This document shows, piece after piece, positions 1 through 11,576 of a stretch of DNA of 64,000 nucleotides; the first letter of the stretch is position 1; each line of letters opens with the position of its first letter. The notes beneath the pieces were generated by a model. That model was not told the origin of the DNA. It did not search any database and saw only the letters and a list, made by a program, of their open reading frames with translations. Location of the stretch: positions 4,154,001-4,218,000 of the forward strand of contig PYIU01000004.1 in NCBI GenBank assembly GCA_003415625.1. Direction: 5' to 3'. Made by a program: the position numbers and the translations under genes. This DNA comes from Aquanectria penicillioides. Its lineage: Eukaryota; Ascomycota; Sordariomycetes; Hypocreales; Nectriaceae.

Positions 1-2244
1 GGCGAATACAGCCTGGGAGGACTTCAGGAAGGGCCTTCTATGGAGTCGAGATCTGATCCAGCACAAGCTTGAGCGACTTGATGCCTCGCCCCCCGGAATG
101 ACGGCGCTGTATGACACGATTATGGCCCGAATCGATCCTGAAATAAAGGAAGAAGCAATTGACATATTCTTCCTTCTTTCTGTTGCTGCACGACCAATGA
201 GTGAGATCGAGTTGGGGATTCTCCTCGGAATGTACCGCCATCGAACAGCCATCACCAACTCACTGGATTTTGAACCTTTTCAAAAGTTGGGTGATCTCCT
301 TGAAAAGCAGTTTAACGACGTTATTACGATCCATAATGATGATATCATCACATTTGGGCATTTATCCTTCAAGGAGTATCTTCAGACCACATGGGAGCGC
401 GAAAACCCGGGTGGGTTGGGACGAGCACGAAGAGGGATGACCCGAGCTTGTTTAAGGTACTTGAAATTGCGAGACCTTCTTGCTGACGCATCCACGGCGA
501 TATCCGAAAAGAGTTAGTAGGACGAGGGTGAATTACAATATCGGTCGATCACTAATTTATTTCAGGACTTGAGAGCAATTACTCATTTGTGTCCTACGCG
601 AGGAGCTTTTTCCTGCACCATCTGCTTTCGCTACCATACGACGACTCGTTATGGTTGGTATTTGGGGATCTCGCTGGACCATCTAGTATCTACACAATCG
701 ATTCCTTGAAACCGGAAGGCTTAATAATTCCCACACCTTTGCGAGCGGTCCTCGACGAGGTTCCATTCCCGGAAAAGCAGACATTGGTTCGAGAACTCAA
801 ACATCATGGTTATGACATAAACGAAAGATGGCTTCCGCGACAATACCGGGGGTTTGCTTTGCAGTATTGCCTATCAATGGTAAAATACCAGCCTGAAATG
901 AAGACGATGGCGAACCTGCTGCTGAACCTTGGCGCGGATCCGAGACTACCTGAAGAGCCGATTAGGTCGAACTTTGCGAGTGCAATCCAGGGAGGTTCTT
1001 GGGACCTATATGATTCTCTTCTCAGGCATCCATGGATCGACCTTAACGCGCGGGACTTTTATGGACAGACTGTGGTGCACAGCTTAGTTCTATACGGTCC
1101 ACTAAAGAGACTTGCTGACCTTGTACAAAACAATCGCGTTGATATCAACATACAGGACATTAATGGATTTACACCGCTACATTTGGCCACCTCTATTGGA
1201 AGGATTGAGAAAGTCAAAATACTTTTGCAGGTTCCTGGAGTCCGATTGGATCTGGCGGACAAATCAGGCCGTACAGTCTTCACACTTGCTACCTATTGGG
1301 GCTATCAATCTATAGCACTAGCTTTGATAGAGACATCTCAGGCCTTTCCAATTTCTGATACGAATCAGCTGAGCGGTCTCGTGTTTGCAGCAAAGCAAGG
1401 TCACAAGGAGCTCTGTTTTCGGACTTTGGAACTTCTAAAGTATGAGAAATTGAGCCTTCATATGGACCACACCGGAAAGGGAATACTGCATCATGCCGCA
1501 ATTAATGATTGGAGCGACGTAATAGAGCAATGCATTGTCCGAGGTGGCCGTGGCTTGCTAGTTGACAAACCGGACCACCCAGGAAGGACGGCTTTGCACT
1601 ACGCCGCGACATTGGGCAATACTGAAAGCTGCGCCATGTTACTTCGGCATGGTGCAAGTACAAGGGTGCAAGATAGAATGGGCCGCACGGCACCACAAGC
1701 AGCCGCCGATGCGGGCTTTACCGATACTCTACTAATGATCCTGCGATCTGGAAATGTTGATCCAAATCAACGAGACATTGAAGGACGAAACCTCGTTCAT
1801 TGGGCAGCTACGATTGATAGCACTTCGGTTATGCATCTTCTCGTAGATATGCCGGACGTGGAGCTTTCGAGGAAAGACTACCATGGAAAGATGCCTATCG
1901 ACATCGCATTTCAGTGCAAGTGCGCTAACGTGGGGAGGCTTTTGGAAGCGAAGATGCGACAGAATCCAGATACTAAAGCCTACTATAGTATCTACTACTG
2001 GGATGGGATGTACAATAGTCCAGAGGTCGAGGCATACGACGACGATGTAGCGGGCATCATCAGTCGCGAGCTGGCACAGCTGCAGGACTTGCGTGGAAGA
2101 AAGAGCCATAAAGCCCACAAAGCATGGGAAAGGTTGCAAAAACAGTACCCGCCGATTCATTGGGCCTTGGTAACTCGAGATAATGAGAGCGAGATCGACA
2201 AGGAACTTAAGAAGGAGATGGGATATTATGACTTCGATGGCTAA
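1..2244 (+). CDS. NACHT-ankyrin STAND protein, 5' end outside window
   Basis: Partial gene, open from the window edge (frame starting at base 2), with an intron at 513-565 (gttagt...ttcag, branch cactaat). Joining the exons restores one frame of 729 residues ending at 2244. The first about 170 residues match the region just after a NACHT NTPase (the segment around MTALYDTIMARID and the following winged-helix-like part). From about residue 280 to 640 there are degenerate ankyrin repeats, for example around NGFTPLHLATSIGR, GRTALHYAATLGN and EGRNLVHWAATID. The P-loop itself must lie upstream of the window. In fungi such proteins are NLR-like sensors, in which ankyrin repeats sense a ligand and NACHT oligomerises. 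The N-terminal effector domain cannot be seen, so the output is unknown. Confidence 0.85.
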
Positions 2245-3454
2245 GGTGTTTGGGCGGATTATAACTTCTATAGATCGAATTAGCATTTCTGGAGTGTGAC
2301 TTCGAATAGTGTAGTTTAGTTTTTGAGGCCGTAGCCGCTAATTAGCTGATGGTTTTGATAATGCGCAGACTCTAGCGTTTACGTCGTAAAGCCGCCAGCA
2401 CGCACATCTATGTGATCACTCAGTTCAGTTTCAGTCCCTATGACCTGAAGTTGAGGCTTGGCATACCTCAATTTTAGGAAATGCATTCGTGGGAAATCTC
2501 CAATTTGAAATAAAGAATTTGTGAACTAATCGATGCAATTCTTTGGAACGAGCCCTGACAGTTGGCGAATGGTAGTCGAGAAGGTGTTGGGAGTGAAGTG
2601 GAAATGAAGTAGATCGCAGATTACAAGAAAATCATCTACGAGCTAACAACTGAAGAGATTGCTGAGCTACTCACGCCCAATTCGCAGATTGACAATGCTT
2701 GCGTAGGCGTCTAGAGTGATCAGTGAGAGCTAAAAAAAAGCAGTGAAAATCAATTTTGAAACACCGGAGAAGATATGCCCCTGACAGTTGCATGCAGGGG
2801 CTTGATAGCTGGTTGGGTTGGGTTGGGTTGTGGACAGCTCCGCAGAAGCTAAAATTGCAGTGAACATAATTTGGAATTCTCCAATAATGTACATTCGTGC
2901 AGGGGCTTGTTAAATTTGTTTAGTTAGGAAACTTCCTCAGAAGCTAAAATTGCAGTGCATTTTCCTTGGTCTTCTATGCAGTTGCCAATAATATCGCTTA
3001 GAACTATTTTGCCATGCCCCAGTCAGACTTCGCCAGATCCCAATCAGAAAATTAGCAATCCTCTGTTTCATAGCCCGCCAACAAGACAATACTGAAAGTG
3101 GCAATTAACTAGTATGAGGTCTTAGTCGAAACACTTGCCAGAGATAGAGAACTCTAGATTATCTGGAAACTCGAGTGCGCTCAATCTAGATTACTCATAA
3201 CGACATGAATTTCTTTTGCCAAGTCAACTACAGGACTAGTAGCTAAGTAGAGTCTACTAAATAATGTAAATGAGCGAGATTGTCATTTTGCTTCCACCAG
3301 CCACGCTGCTTTCAGTGGGATTTCTGGCTTTTTTCACCATTGTATGGTCCTGCTCCAATTAGCCTTATTGCTATCCCTCGCCGCCCTTCGTGCCCTTATG
3401 TGCATAACAATCACTTCCAATTCATATCCTTAATTATCAATACATTCTGCACCC
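2245..3454. other. intergenic, degenerate short direct repeats
   Basis: AT-rich, no credible gene. It holds related blocks: a 12-base block beginning TGCAGGGG at 2793 and 2898, a 20-base block beginning CAGAAGCT at 2843 and 2938, and CCCTGACAGTTG near 2553 and 2779. There is also a short TTGGG run at about 2812-2831. Confidence 0.5.
2793..2957 (+). repeat. two diverged copies of a ~60-100 bp direct repeat
   Basis: Copy 1 runs from the TGCAGGGGCTTG block at 2793-2804 to the 20-base block CAGAAGCTAAAATTGCAGTG at 2843-2862. Copy 2 has the same two blocks at 2898-2909 and 2938-2957. The spacing differs by ten bases, so the copies are old or were rearranged. The origin is unknown. Confidence 0.6.
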
Positions 3455-4388
3455 ATGGGTCTATCTATTAGAAGGCTTTTGCCACTGCGCCTGCGGCTTT
3501 GGCTTGGCAAATTGCTCTTCCATCCCCTTGGTCTCAGTACAGTGAGGGTAAGTTGGCATCGCGCCCTGAAGAGACCATGCGACCCCCCGATGTGGAAGAG
3601 AAGCAATACGTCGCCTCACACACGACAATGCCGTTGCCTAAACTCCACGGTGTTCACATTGAAGAAAATGGCTCTATTTACATCAAGGTGGCTTATATTC
3701 AGGGCGACGACCTTAATAGTGCCTGGAACGACCTGTCGACAGACCAGAGGAATAGAATTTTTGCCGACATCAAACAGCACATATCTTATCTTCGCGAGCT
3801 TCAACCCCTAACACAGGATCTAGTCTCTTCAGTTCTTCAGAATCCTGCCTATGACTGCCGGATTGGAGCTCGGCTTTATGGCCCTCTGAACTATGGGGAG
3901 TTCCATTCTTTGGCGCGAGGGCACCTGCGCATGGAAGATGTCGCACTTTTTCTTGGCCAGCAAGTGGCCAAAATGCACACAACTCACTAACAGACTCGCT
4001 TTACCCATGCAAACTTGGCCCCAAGAAATATAATCGTAAGGCACGGGCGCGTTGCTGCAATTATTGATTGGGCATTTGCGTGATGTTATCCGGAATATTG
4101 GGAGTTCACCAAGGCACACTGTAACTACTTTCCCGGTGAAGATTGGGAGGGTTACCTTCGTATCTGCCTTGCTATGAGATGGAACCCTCTCGCAGAACAG
4201 ACTCTTTGGACAAGATTGCCGGGGCCAGGGACAGCGGGCGTTTCGTATCGGGATGGGGTTTGTGATGATTGGATGGAATGGCACGGCAATTATGAGTAAC
4301 AACCGTCCGAATCTAGGTATTTACCTACCCGTACGAGGAAGGGTACAACATTGGTTGGAGTTCGACTTAAAGAAGCTGGTCTAGAATA
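3455..4388 (+). pseudogene. APH-family phosphotransferase pseudogene
   Basis: Remnant of a fungal aminoglycoside-phosphotransferase/choline-kinase-fold protein. An N-terminal piece (3455 onward, frame 2) and the main piece (3499-3990, frame 1) cover the N-lobe, including the region around HTTMPLPKLHGV and IKVAYIQGDDL. The frame then continues through stops at 3988-3990 (TAA) and about 4081 (TGA) into the catalytic part, FTHANLAPRNIIV and AAIIDWAFA. The normal HGD catalytic motif reads HAN here, so the catalytic Asp is lost. The TGA sits where the family usually has Trp before YPEYW. With two stops, a frame change near the start and the lost base-catalyst, it is almost certainly inactive. The substrate of the ancestral enzyme is unknown. 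Confidence 0.75.
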
Positions 4389-4730
4389 ACTAACGCCATA
4401 TTTAGTTTATAACAAAGCCACTTTTATGCCCTAGAAGAAGCGAGCTCAGTTGCAAGACTACCATTTACCCAAAGCTTCGATGGGGCCACCATCAGCATTC
4501 CGGAAAGGGTATTCGGTATGACTCATACTGACTCTATCATCAATAACAAGCGATATTTATAGTAATCAGATTCCTGTTGTCTTCACATTTCCGAAAATAT
4601 GTAGCTTTTTGATCCATAAGTCGTAGCGCTCCGAAGCGCATTGTTCCAACCATGACCCTGATTGTGCTACTGAGGGTCTACATTCTGACTAGTGAGCGCA
4701 AAGGTGGACCTTTACTCAATGACGAGCTAA
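4389..4730. other. intergenic, nothing recognised
   Basis: AT-rich sequence with stops in all frames; no gene, RNA or repeat seen. Confidence 0.4.
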
Positions 4731-5303
4731 CAAGCCTGGCCAGATGAATGTACGCATATTCTAGATGTAGATCAAGATTGGAAATGGGACGAATTCTATG
4801 GCGCCATCGAAGAATACATCGGTGTCCCTGTTGAAAGACAAATGTTGTTCAATTCGCAGCACGAACTCATTGATCTTCGGAGCAAAGGTCCTATTATAAT
4901 GGACGCTTTAAACGATTCATCTATCCTGCATCTAACAGACTCGTTGCTTTCTATCTCCCTGGGACCTGCAACCTATTGTTGGCACCATGTTATCGCAAAT
5001 GAGATTGTTTTTGCGGGAAAAACCGCCAGCATCACATTCAAAGCCACAGAGGATCCCCCCAATACAGTCATACATTATATAGCAGGTATCGCAACCGTTT
5101 CCAGTGCGGAACGGCAGGATGGCCAATACCCCCCGATTCATTTCGTCCCAAAAGAGACTGGTACATACAGGGCGTTTCTTACACCAGTCTCGATACATAT
5201 GCTAACGCTACATAAACTGTGGATCACAATATCTCTTATGTCACGAGTCTTGTTTTATTCAATATTTTGTTACTGGGAAGTCTGGATTTTTGTATTTAGT
5301 TAA
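4731..5303 (+). CDS. orphan hypothetical ORF
   Basis: Open frame from 4731 to the stop at 5301-5303; the first in-frame ATG is within the segment VERQMLF near 4840, so the true start or an upstream exon is unresolved. The N-terminal part (IEEYIGVPVERQ, then ELIDLRS and DSSILHLTD) loosely resembles the end of a ubiquitin-like fold, but this is a pattern impression only. The C-terminal tail is hydrophobic. The codon pattern looks coding up to about 5200 and poor afterwards, so it could be a gene fragment. No function is proposed. Confidence 0.3.
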   Translation, partial: QAWPDECTHILDVDQDWKWDEFYGAIEEYIGVPVERQMLFNSQHELIDLRSKGPIIMDALNDSSILHLTDSLLSISLGPATYCWHHVIANEIVFAGKTASITFKATEDPPNTVIHYIAGIATVSSAERQDGQYPPIHFVPKETGTYRAFLTPVSIHMLTLHKLWITISLMSRVLFYSIFCYWEVWIFVFS

Positions 5304-7175
5304 GGATTATATCTTACGGTAGACAGCATGCTTCTAAACGCTAATACAATTCTCTTGACATATAAGTAGGGTCCTATTTTATATACCCTGAAACTCTCAA
5401 ACCCTACCACAATCTACACCCTCGATTTTACAATATAACGAGACTGTTCAGCTCGCCCAATCTCTTCTCTAGCCTCACCCTTGTCAATACATCTTCCAGC
5501 TTTGCCATCCTCAATAGATCAGACCAGGAGCCGTGAACATAAATTCTACATCACATCCAAAGCCAACTTCTGAGGAGGCGTTTGAACTATCTTGGAGAAC
5601 ATGACTACTTAAAGCAAGAGGATTTATCGCCGATAGAGCTCTGCAGCAGTCGTATTAATTTATGGGCGACTCTGGGATTTGGTGACGTATTCTGACGTTA
5701 CCATTTGCCGATCACTAAAAGTTAGGATACGACAAAATAAAATAAGTTCACTCTTTTAATGTACGATAGCAGAGTTTCAAGAAAAATGTCCAAATTTAAT
5801 CTAGTAACGTGCGTAGCGAATGGAAATAAGGTCTGCCGTGCAGAGGATGGATTGCCAGCCCATTTGCTGTAGGTGCCATCTATCACTTTCGACGAGAATA
5901 TACCGTGTGCATTAAACATACGAGGCCTCACACAGTTCATCCTGGATTGCTCGAAGGAATATTTGATTGAGTATTTATGGTTTGGGATACTGAAGCGTAG
6001 AATCGTCTTACCGAAATAGTGGACTATCGTACAACGGGATAACGATAACTTGCAACTTGTCAGTCCTGGACACGGTTGAAGCTCGAGATGGGACGGATTA
6101 AACAGGTGAATTAACTTATATGGAGAGGTTTCAGCACACCCTGAGGGGAGAGCGTGGGTACTCTCTCTGGTGATCGTGAAGCCGGGACGACATGTGAAAA
6201 TAACCCAGGCTTCCAGTCCACATATATCTTCTCACGTATGCCATTATCTTTACATCACCCCCCTCTATGATTGACTACTACCAACTTGGCATTAAAGACA
6301 TGAAGGCAGCGGGGAGCGTCCCCAAAGGTCAGCTGAGTGGGGATAAACGTGTGAAAACCGGTCACAATCCCTTCTCAGGGTCAGTTCTAGATCACTCGAA
6401 TGCGGTGCTCCAGCCTAGACCTACAGAATGTGATCTCAATCCAACCTAGGAGAGTTTAAAATGTTACATTTAATAAAGATGAATCGATGAGTGCTGAAGC
6501 GCGAATGGTGCGACTGGCTGGTGTGGTATTTCCAAGAAAAATTAATTGAGATGCGGTGTTTCCTTGCTCCGAAGGTAGAGGGGTTCACATGCGGTTCTAT
6601 GTTCCTTCATGGCCATGCCAGACTAGATCATAGTAATTGCCACTCGGAATCGTACAGTCGGCTCTGAGAAGAAGACTCTGTTCGAGGAAAGTTCCCCTCA
6701 CGGACATTGCCCCAAAAAGACAGAGCCCGAGTCCTTGGGGTCTGATAAGCGTCTTGAGCACAAACCAGAGCCGGGGGTATAGATGCCACGTATCATGAAA
6801 ATTTTATTTGCCGGAAATAGCTCACACAATAAAACATCAAAACTATTCTTCTATAATGTCGGGACATCATCGACCGAGCAAGCGGGGTTGTGTAGGTGTT
6901 ATGGGCTCAGTTGCCCTTTAGCCTAGTTTGGCTGCATATAGGCCTATCTTTAAGCACGCAGAAAGCATATTTTCCCGTCAATCACAAACATTATAGAGAC
7001 GGGGAAATATTCTAAATAGAAAAAGAATAATCTATAAAGGAGAAGCCAAGATACCCAAGAGTTGGTTTAGTGTCAGCATCACAAAGGTTTTTTCAGATAT
7101 TACCGAATAGCAGACCTAATACCGGATAATTTATTACATTTGCCGATTGTACCGAATTTCCACCGATATTTTACC
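5304..7175. other. 1.9 kb intergenic region
   Basis: AT-rich; only short ORFs without protein-like composition. No tRNA, repeat family or coding homology recognised. It includes the promoter of the esterase gene that follows. Confidence 0.5.
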
Positions 7176-8053
7176 ATGAGATTTGACTTAGTTGCTGTTT
7201 TGTCTCCCTTGGTAGCTTGTCTGCCATTCACAAACGCACGCGCAATGCCAATCATGACTCGAAGGTTTGTTCATAAAATATTCTTTAACTTCTTCCGGAT
7301 GCTTGAAGTGCTACATATCGATATTGAAAAAAAATACCGATTTTCTAACATTCATATAGTCTCAACAGCTCCAAGCTTGCTTTCTACCCCGCACCGGAGA
7401 ATAATGGCCGAGGAATCGGAATCCTTGTTCTTCCTGGAGGAGGCTACAGTCACGTTTCACTAGAGAAAGAAGGAGGCAATACAACAGCGTATCTCAATGC
7501 AAATGGGTACGATGCTTGGGTTCTCAATTACTCAACTACGGCTACAGCAGCGGCACCTCTATATCCTATACCACAAAAGGAAGCTCTAGAGGCGGTTCGC
7601 CAGATTAGGGCCGAAAATCGGGTTCAACAGCTGGGTATCTGGGGATACTCAGCTGGAGGTCACCTAGCGGCAATCACAGTAACCAATCCAGAGGCTGATC
7701 TGGATTTCGGCATCCTATCTTATCCGGTCATCACTATGAATTCTACCTATACTCATGCGGGATCTCGGACCAATCTTCTTGGTTCTGATCCCTCTGCTGA
7801 GTTAGTGGACCTCATGTCTGCGGAGCAAGCGGTTTCATCTTCCACTCCGCCTATTTTCTTATTTCACACTGCAAATGACCCGGCGGTCCCTGTGGAGAAC
7901 TCTCTTCTTTTCATTGAAGCCATGGCTGCTCACAGTCGGCCATTTCAGAGTCTTATCCTGCCAGACGGTCCCCACGGTATTGCCCTCGCGCTTAACGACC
8001 CTGTACGCAACTGGACCCCAGAGCTTGAAAGATGGATGAAATACTCTATTTAG
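7176..8053 (+). CDS. secreted alpha/beta hydrolase (acetylxylan-esterase-like)
   Basis: Two exons, 7176-7264 and 7360-8053, with an intron at 7265-7359 (gtttgt, ctaac, atag), give 260 residues. An N-terminal hydrophobic stretch ending near residue 22 reads as a signal peptide, so the enzyme is probably extracellular. The oxyanion-hole segment LPGGGYSH, the nucleophile elbow GYSAGGH, the Asp in FHTANDPAVP and the His in PDGPHGI form a complete catalytic set. The family (BD-FAE / Axe-like hydrolases) removes acetyl or similar acyl groups from plant polysaccharides or small esters. The length is normal and the frame intact. The exact substrate cannot be read from sequence. Confidence 0.85.
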
Positions 8054-8748
8054 AGACTCCAGAAAAGTAGATTAGAATAGAAAGACGACTTTTTGTACCT
8101 GTTGTTAACATGTAGGACCGTGACGAGCAAGTTATGCATAAACGTAGATGTCAAGCCTTGAAGAAAGCTTTGGTAGGATTGATCCTTGTATGTTTGTGAA
8201 AAGTGACACTCCTTAACATCATCCAAGTGTATCGTGATGCTTTGAGGGTAGTTGCAGATGGCAGGAATTGCAAGAAGCGATTGTTGTTGAACTTTCTTCT
8301 GCCATTGCGGCATACTGAAGCAGTCATGCCAAATCTGAATCGGTGCATACTTTTTGGTAGCCGAAAGCAGTGACTTGACTGATGCTTGATACCCGATCCA
8401 ACTGGCGCTCACATCCTCAACCTGTGTATCCTGGGCTTTGGCAAAGGACACATGCCATGCATATGAGACTAGTATATAATCTATCTTTGAGTTTGACACA
8501 GTAGTGATGGCAATTATATATTCGCAACGGATGTAGAGTCAGCGGTGCCCGAGTGATGTCGGCGATAGAATGTGTCGAAGTTTGAGAATACTCAAACCCA
8601 ATGGTTCTGATTGGAGGTGTATCAGTTGATATACACGACTTGCTGTATACCAAGCCAAGTAATCCGAGCCTAGCCCGTCGCCCCATATATATGAGAGGAA
8701 CTTGGACTGTACAGTGTGTCGGATTTTAGAGCCAACGAAGTAGCTCAC
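8050..8748 (-). pseudogene. truncated HET-like (heterokaryon incompatibility) fragment
   Basis: Two minus-strand reading frames abut: 8748-8539 (segment FLSYIWGDGLGSDYLAW followed by LQSEPLGLSILKLR) and 8499-8050 (DYILVSYAWHVSFAK, then IQIWHDCFSMPQWQ). The second resembles the conserved VWxDxxSVPQW-type core of fungal HET-related proteins. No good GT..AG intron joins the two frames, and the usual several-hundred-residue C-terminal part is missing. The second piece overlaps the stop of the esterase gene by four bases. Best read as a 5' fragment of a HET-type gene cut off by rearrangement. The family assignment is from motif resemblance only. Confidence 0.45.
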
Positions 8749-9292
8749 GGTGGGTTATGATTGTGTCTGTCACCGAGTACTTTCTGATGCTTCTGCACAA
8801 ATGAGGGTCTCTTCCATCTGAACTTGGTCTGTGTTTGAACATGGTGCCTGATTCAGTATCGCGGTGTCGGATGGAGGTTGTTCATCCTCAATCGCTTGGT
8901 CGTTGAAAACATGCTTGCGCTTCTTGCGCTTTCAATCTGTGGCCTGTGACAGTGTCATTATTGTGAATCCTAAATCGTTCCAATTAGCTGAAGTCTAAGA
9001 TGAGATCAACGATGGAACTTCACACTCAATATCCTATAGGTTAATGATAAATCGCAAACTTTCCTAATTATTATGTCGCTAGCTATATTGTGCTGTTTGA
9101 TGGCATTTTGAAATAGATCCGTTAAATGATTGAATCCCGGCCCCAAGTCGATGTATCAAATCAAGCAAGGTGCAGAACGTGAGTGTAATCATTAAAGAAA
9201 GATGAATACAATTTGGTTGACTTATAGGGTATGTAGAGTAATAGTCTGAGAAAGCAACACGGGTCGTTGAGTTGAGTGGTAGAAAGGGATTT
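8749..9292. other. intergenic, nothing recognised
   Basis: AT-rich, no credible ORF; holds the 3' flank of the URC4 gene. Confidence 0.4.
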
Positions 9293-10783
9293 TTAGAATA
9301 GCGTTCCATCTCCATCCATGAGTATAGGGCTGGACCGTGTGGACGGCCTATATTTCGCAGCAAGTTCTCGTCCACCCTTCCATGTTCCCGCCTCCAACAC
9401 TTGGGGCAAGCTAAGCTGGACTCCCTCTTTTGCGAAATGGTCACTGGTCATCCCGCATAGCTCATCGAGTAGGGCTACAGTCAAGGCACGCCACTCGACA
9501 ATGGTGTCGCCGGTTGCTGAAAACATTGGGAGGTCTCCTGCAGAGGCGACAAGGCCCTCCTCAAGGACAGTTTTCTTGAGCTGCAGAACCCCCATGTCTA
9601 CCAAGAGGCCGCCGTTTCGATATTCAGGAAGCCCAGTTCCAAGCTCAATATTCTCCCAACTTCGGTCCAGGATACGAACAAAGGGCACACTGAGAGAGTA
9701 AGCTAGCCATTGCGTCAATTTGTGGAATGGCTGGATAGAGCCACCGAGCTCGTATCCTGAGGCTTTTGCGTGATCTGCAAGAACCTGAAGGGGCCAGGCG
9801 TCTCCAATAGGCTCACCAGCAATTTGTGGTCGGTTTTTGGGCCATGCTGGAAGAAGCACAAGCTGAAGGCAGGACCACAAGTCTTCGTAATCGAGATTGT
9901 TTTTCGTTTTAGATACCTTGATCAGGTGGTCTAGTAGATTGGTTAACAATGCCCTTGTGATTTAAAGAGCCCAGGATAGCTAAGACATACCGACAAGGTA
10001 GCCTGGCCTTGCATCTTCAGTGAAGATGGAGGTCAGATTCAACAGTGAAGTGCCCAAGCTATTCATGAGGCCGACACGAGATGGAACTCCGACCATGGGA
10101 TTGTCCTCAGATATCTGAAAGTGCTGCCTGAACGCATCTTCTGTCAACTTCACCAGGCCATTTCCTATTACTTGATTAGTTCGTCGAGGATTCACAGGAC
10201 AACTAGATCGATTAGGTTTACCTGTGACGCACTGAGGCTTAGCATGGTCATCGCTGAAGGCTCCTGCAGTAAACATGTGCAAGCTTGCCACGGCAATGCC
10301 CTCACTGCGGCTGTACGACTGGTTGGATTTCGCCTCAAGATAATTCCAATCATCTCCAGCTCCTGCGTCGAGTAAAACGGAAACAAAGAAGAGATCAACA
10401 AGGCGACGAGCAACTTCAAGTTTGTCGCAACCTTCATTGGTCCATTGCTCGATTAGCGGACTGATCCGGTCAATTCCACCGACATTAAAGTGCTGCCAGC
10501 GCCCGTGAGGTGGTATTTCATGATATCTGTCTGGCCCAAAATCTCTCTATTCAATACATTAGACAATCACTCAGGATGGTAAGAGATATTACGGGAGATA
10601 TCTGGAGTCACTGACCGTGATCACACTAGCCACAAACTGTGCGGCATCTGGCATACGATCCGGATGATAGTCGAAATTGTGTAGACGCCCTTCTTTTGCA
10701 GCTTCAAGAACTATTCTCGATCTTTCTCGAACTGCCTGCAGACTTCGCAGGTACTGCACGATTTGTTTCTCGTTCTCGGCCAT
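9293..10783 (-). CDS. URC4: DUF1688 uracil-catabolism protein URC4
   Basis: Four exons (10783-10616, 10546-10222, 10164-9991, 9930-9293) with introns 10615-10547, 10221-10165 and 9990-9931 give 434 residues in one frame. The whole length matches DUF1688: MAENEKQIVQYLRSLQAVRER at the start, the PPHGRWQHF-type segment after intron 1, VASLHMFTAGAF, NPMVGVPSR, LTQWLAYSLSVP, TGLPEYRNGGLLVDMG, VEWRALTVALLDE and SLPQVLEAGTWKGGRE. In yeast, URC4 is one of the genes required for the second, PRPP-dependent route of uracil degradation; its exact reaction is not firmly known. It is divergent from the UPRT gene at 11577, and the shared promoter holds several GATA-factor motifs. The ATG at 10783 fits the family N-terminus. 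Confidence 0.93.
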
Positions 10784-11576
10784 TGTTAGGTCTGTCTCTG
10801 GTCCTGATTCCCGAGAGCCTTCAAGGGGTAGTTTGGTTATTCAAAAAAGAAGAAAAGGCAATTATGATAGTACGCCCTCGATAAATTCAGCTTGTATTAC
10901 ACTTTCTTCCAGCAGCCAATGCTCTGGTTGTGAAACCATCGCGAAACTCATTGGTCCTCATCGTCGTATGTGGAGCTGCCATCGATGCCACGATCCTGCT
11001 TGGCCTGATAAGATAAACCAACCAACCAAGACCAAGAGCAAACAGGAAGGAGAAAAAGCAATCATTTGCTTGTATTGCCCCACATTTCAGAGGCGTCTTA
11101 TCAGGACTGCAACTGTGTCTTATCTTTCTGCTTATCCTTCTATCTGCGGGGTTGATACCAACCGATTGAGGCAAGATAAGAGCCCAAGTGTCGTCCTGCG
11201 AGAGGATATCAATGCGAGATAGAGTGGCTTCCATATCTTCTGACATGTTTGATCGATTAGATTGGCATGCAGGTACCAGATTTTAGAGGAATAGCCAGCA
11301 CCTTATCAAGTGAACCCCAGGTCTGGTCATGACAACGGTAACGTGACCGAAATCAAGAACGCATACATAGACCTTCCCCATCAATCGTAATCATGAATTG
11401 ACTGGCTGGTAAATTTAGCTATCTGCAGGTAGGCCTCGTTCCATCCGTCGAGGCAATAAGAATCATCCATGATCGCAAATATCTAATTCCAGTTCTACAA
11501 TCATCTCTTCGCTCGTATTTCGTCAATTCTTAAATCCGTCAAGCATAGCGGGCAGCACATCTCCCTGTCGCAAATC
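10784..11576. promoter_or_regulatory. divergent URC4 / UPRT promoter with GATA-factor motif cluster
   Basis: 793 bp between two divergent URC genes. HGATAR motifs on either strand occur at 11006-11011, 11011-11016, 11097-11103, 11119-11125, 11140-11145 and 11174-11180, six within 175 bp. This density is what AreA/NIT2 nitrogen-regulatory GATA factors use for cooperative binding in known nitrogen-catabolic promoters. Regulation by nitrogen status is inferred. Confidence 0.55.

Noticed and set aside
2812..2831. TTGGG repeats as a telomere-like tract
   Set aside because: Too short, wrong unit for filamentous fungi (TTAGGG) and inside ordinary sequence.
10887..11246. Minus-strand ORF of 119 codons in the URC4/UPRT1 promoter
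   Set aside because: Overlaps an opposite ORF, composition is not protein-like, and it covers the GATA-site cluster.
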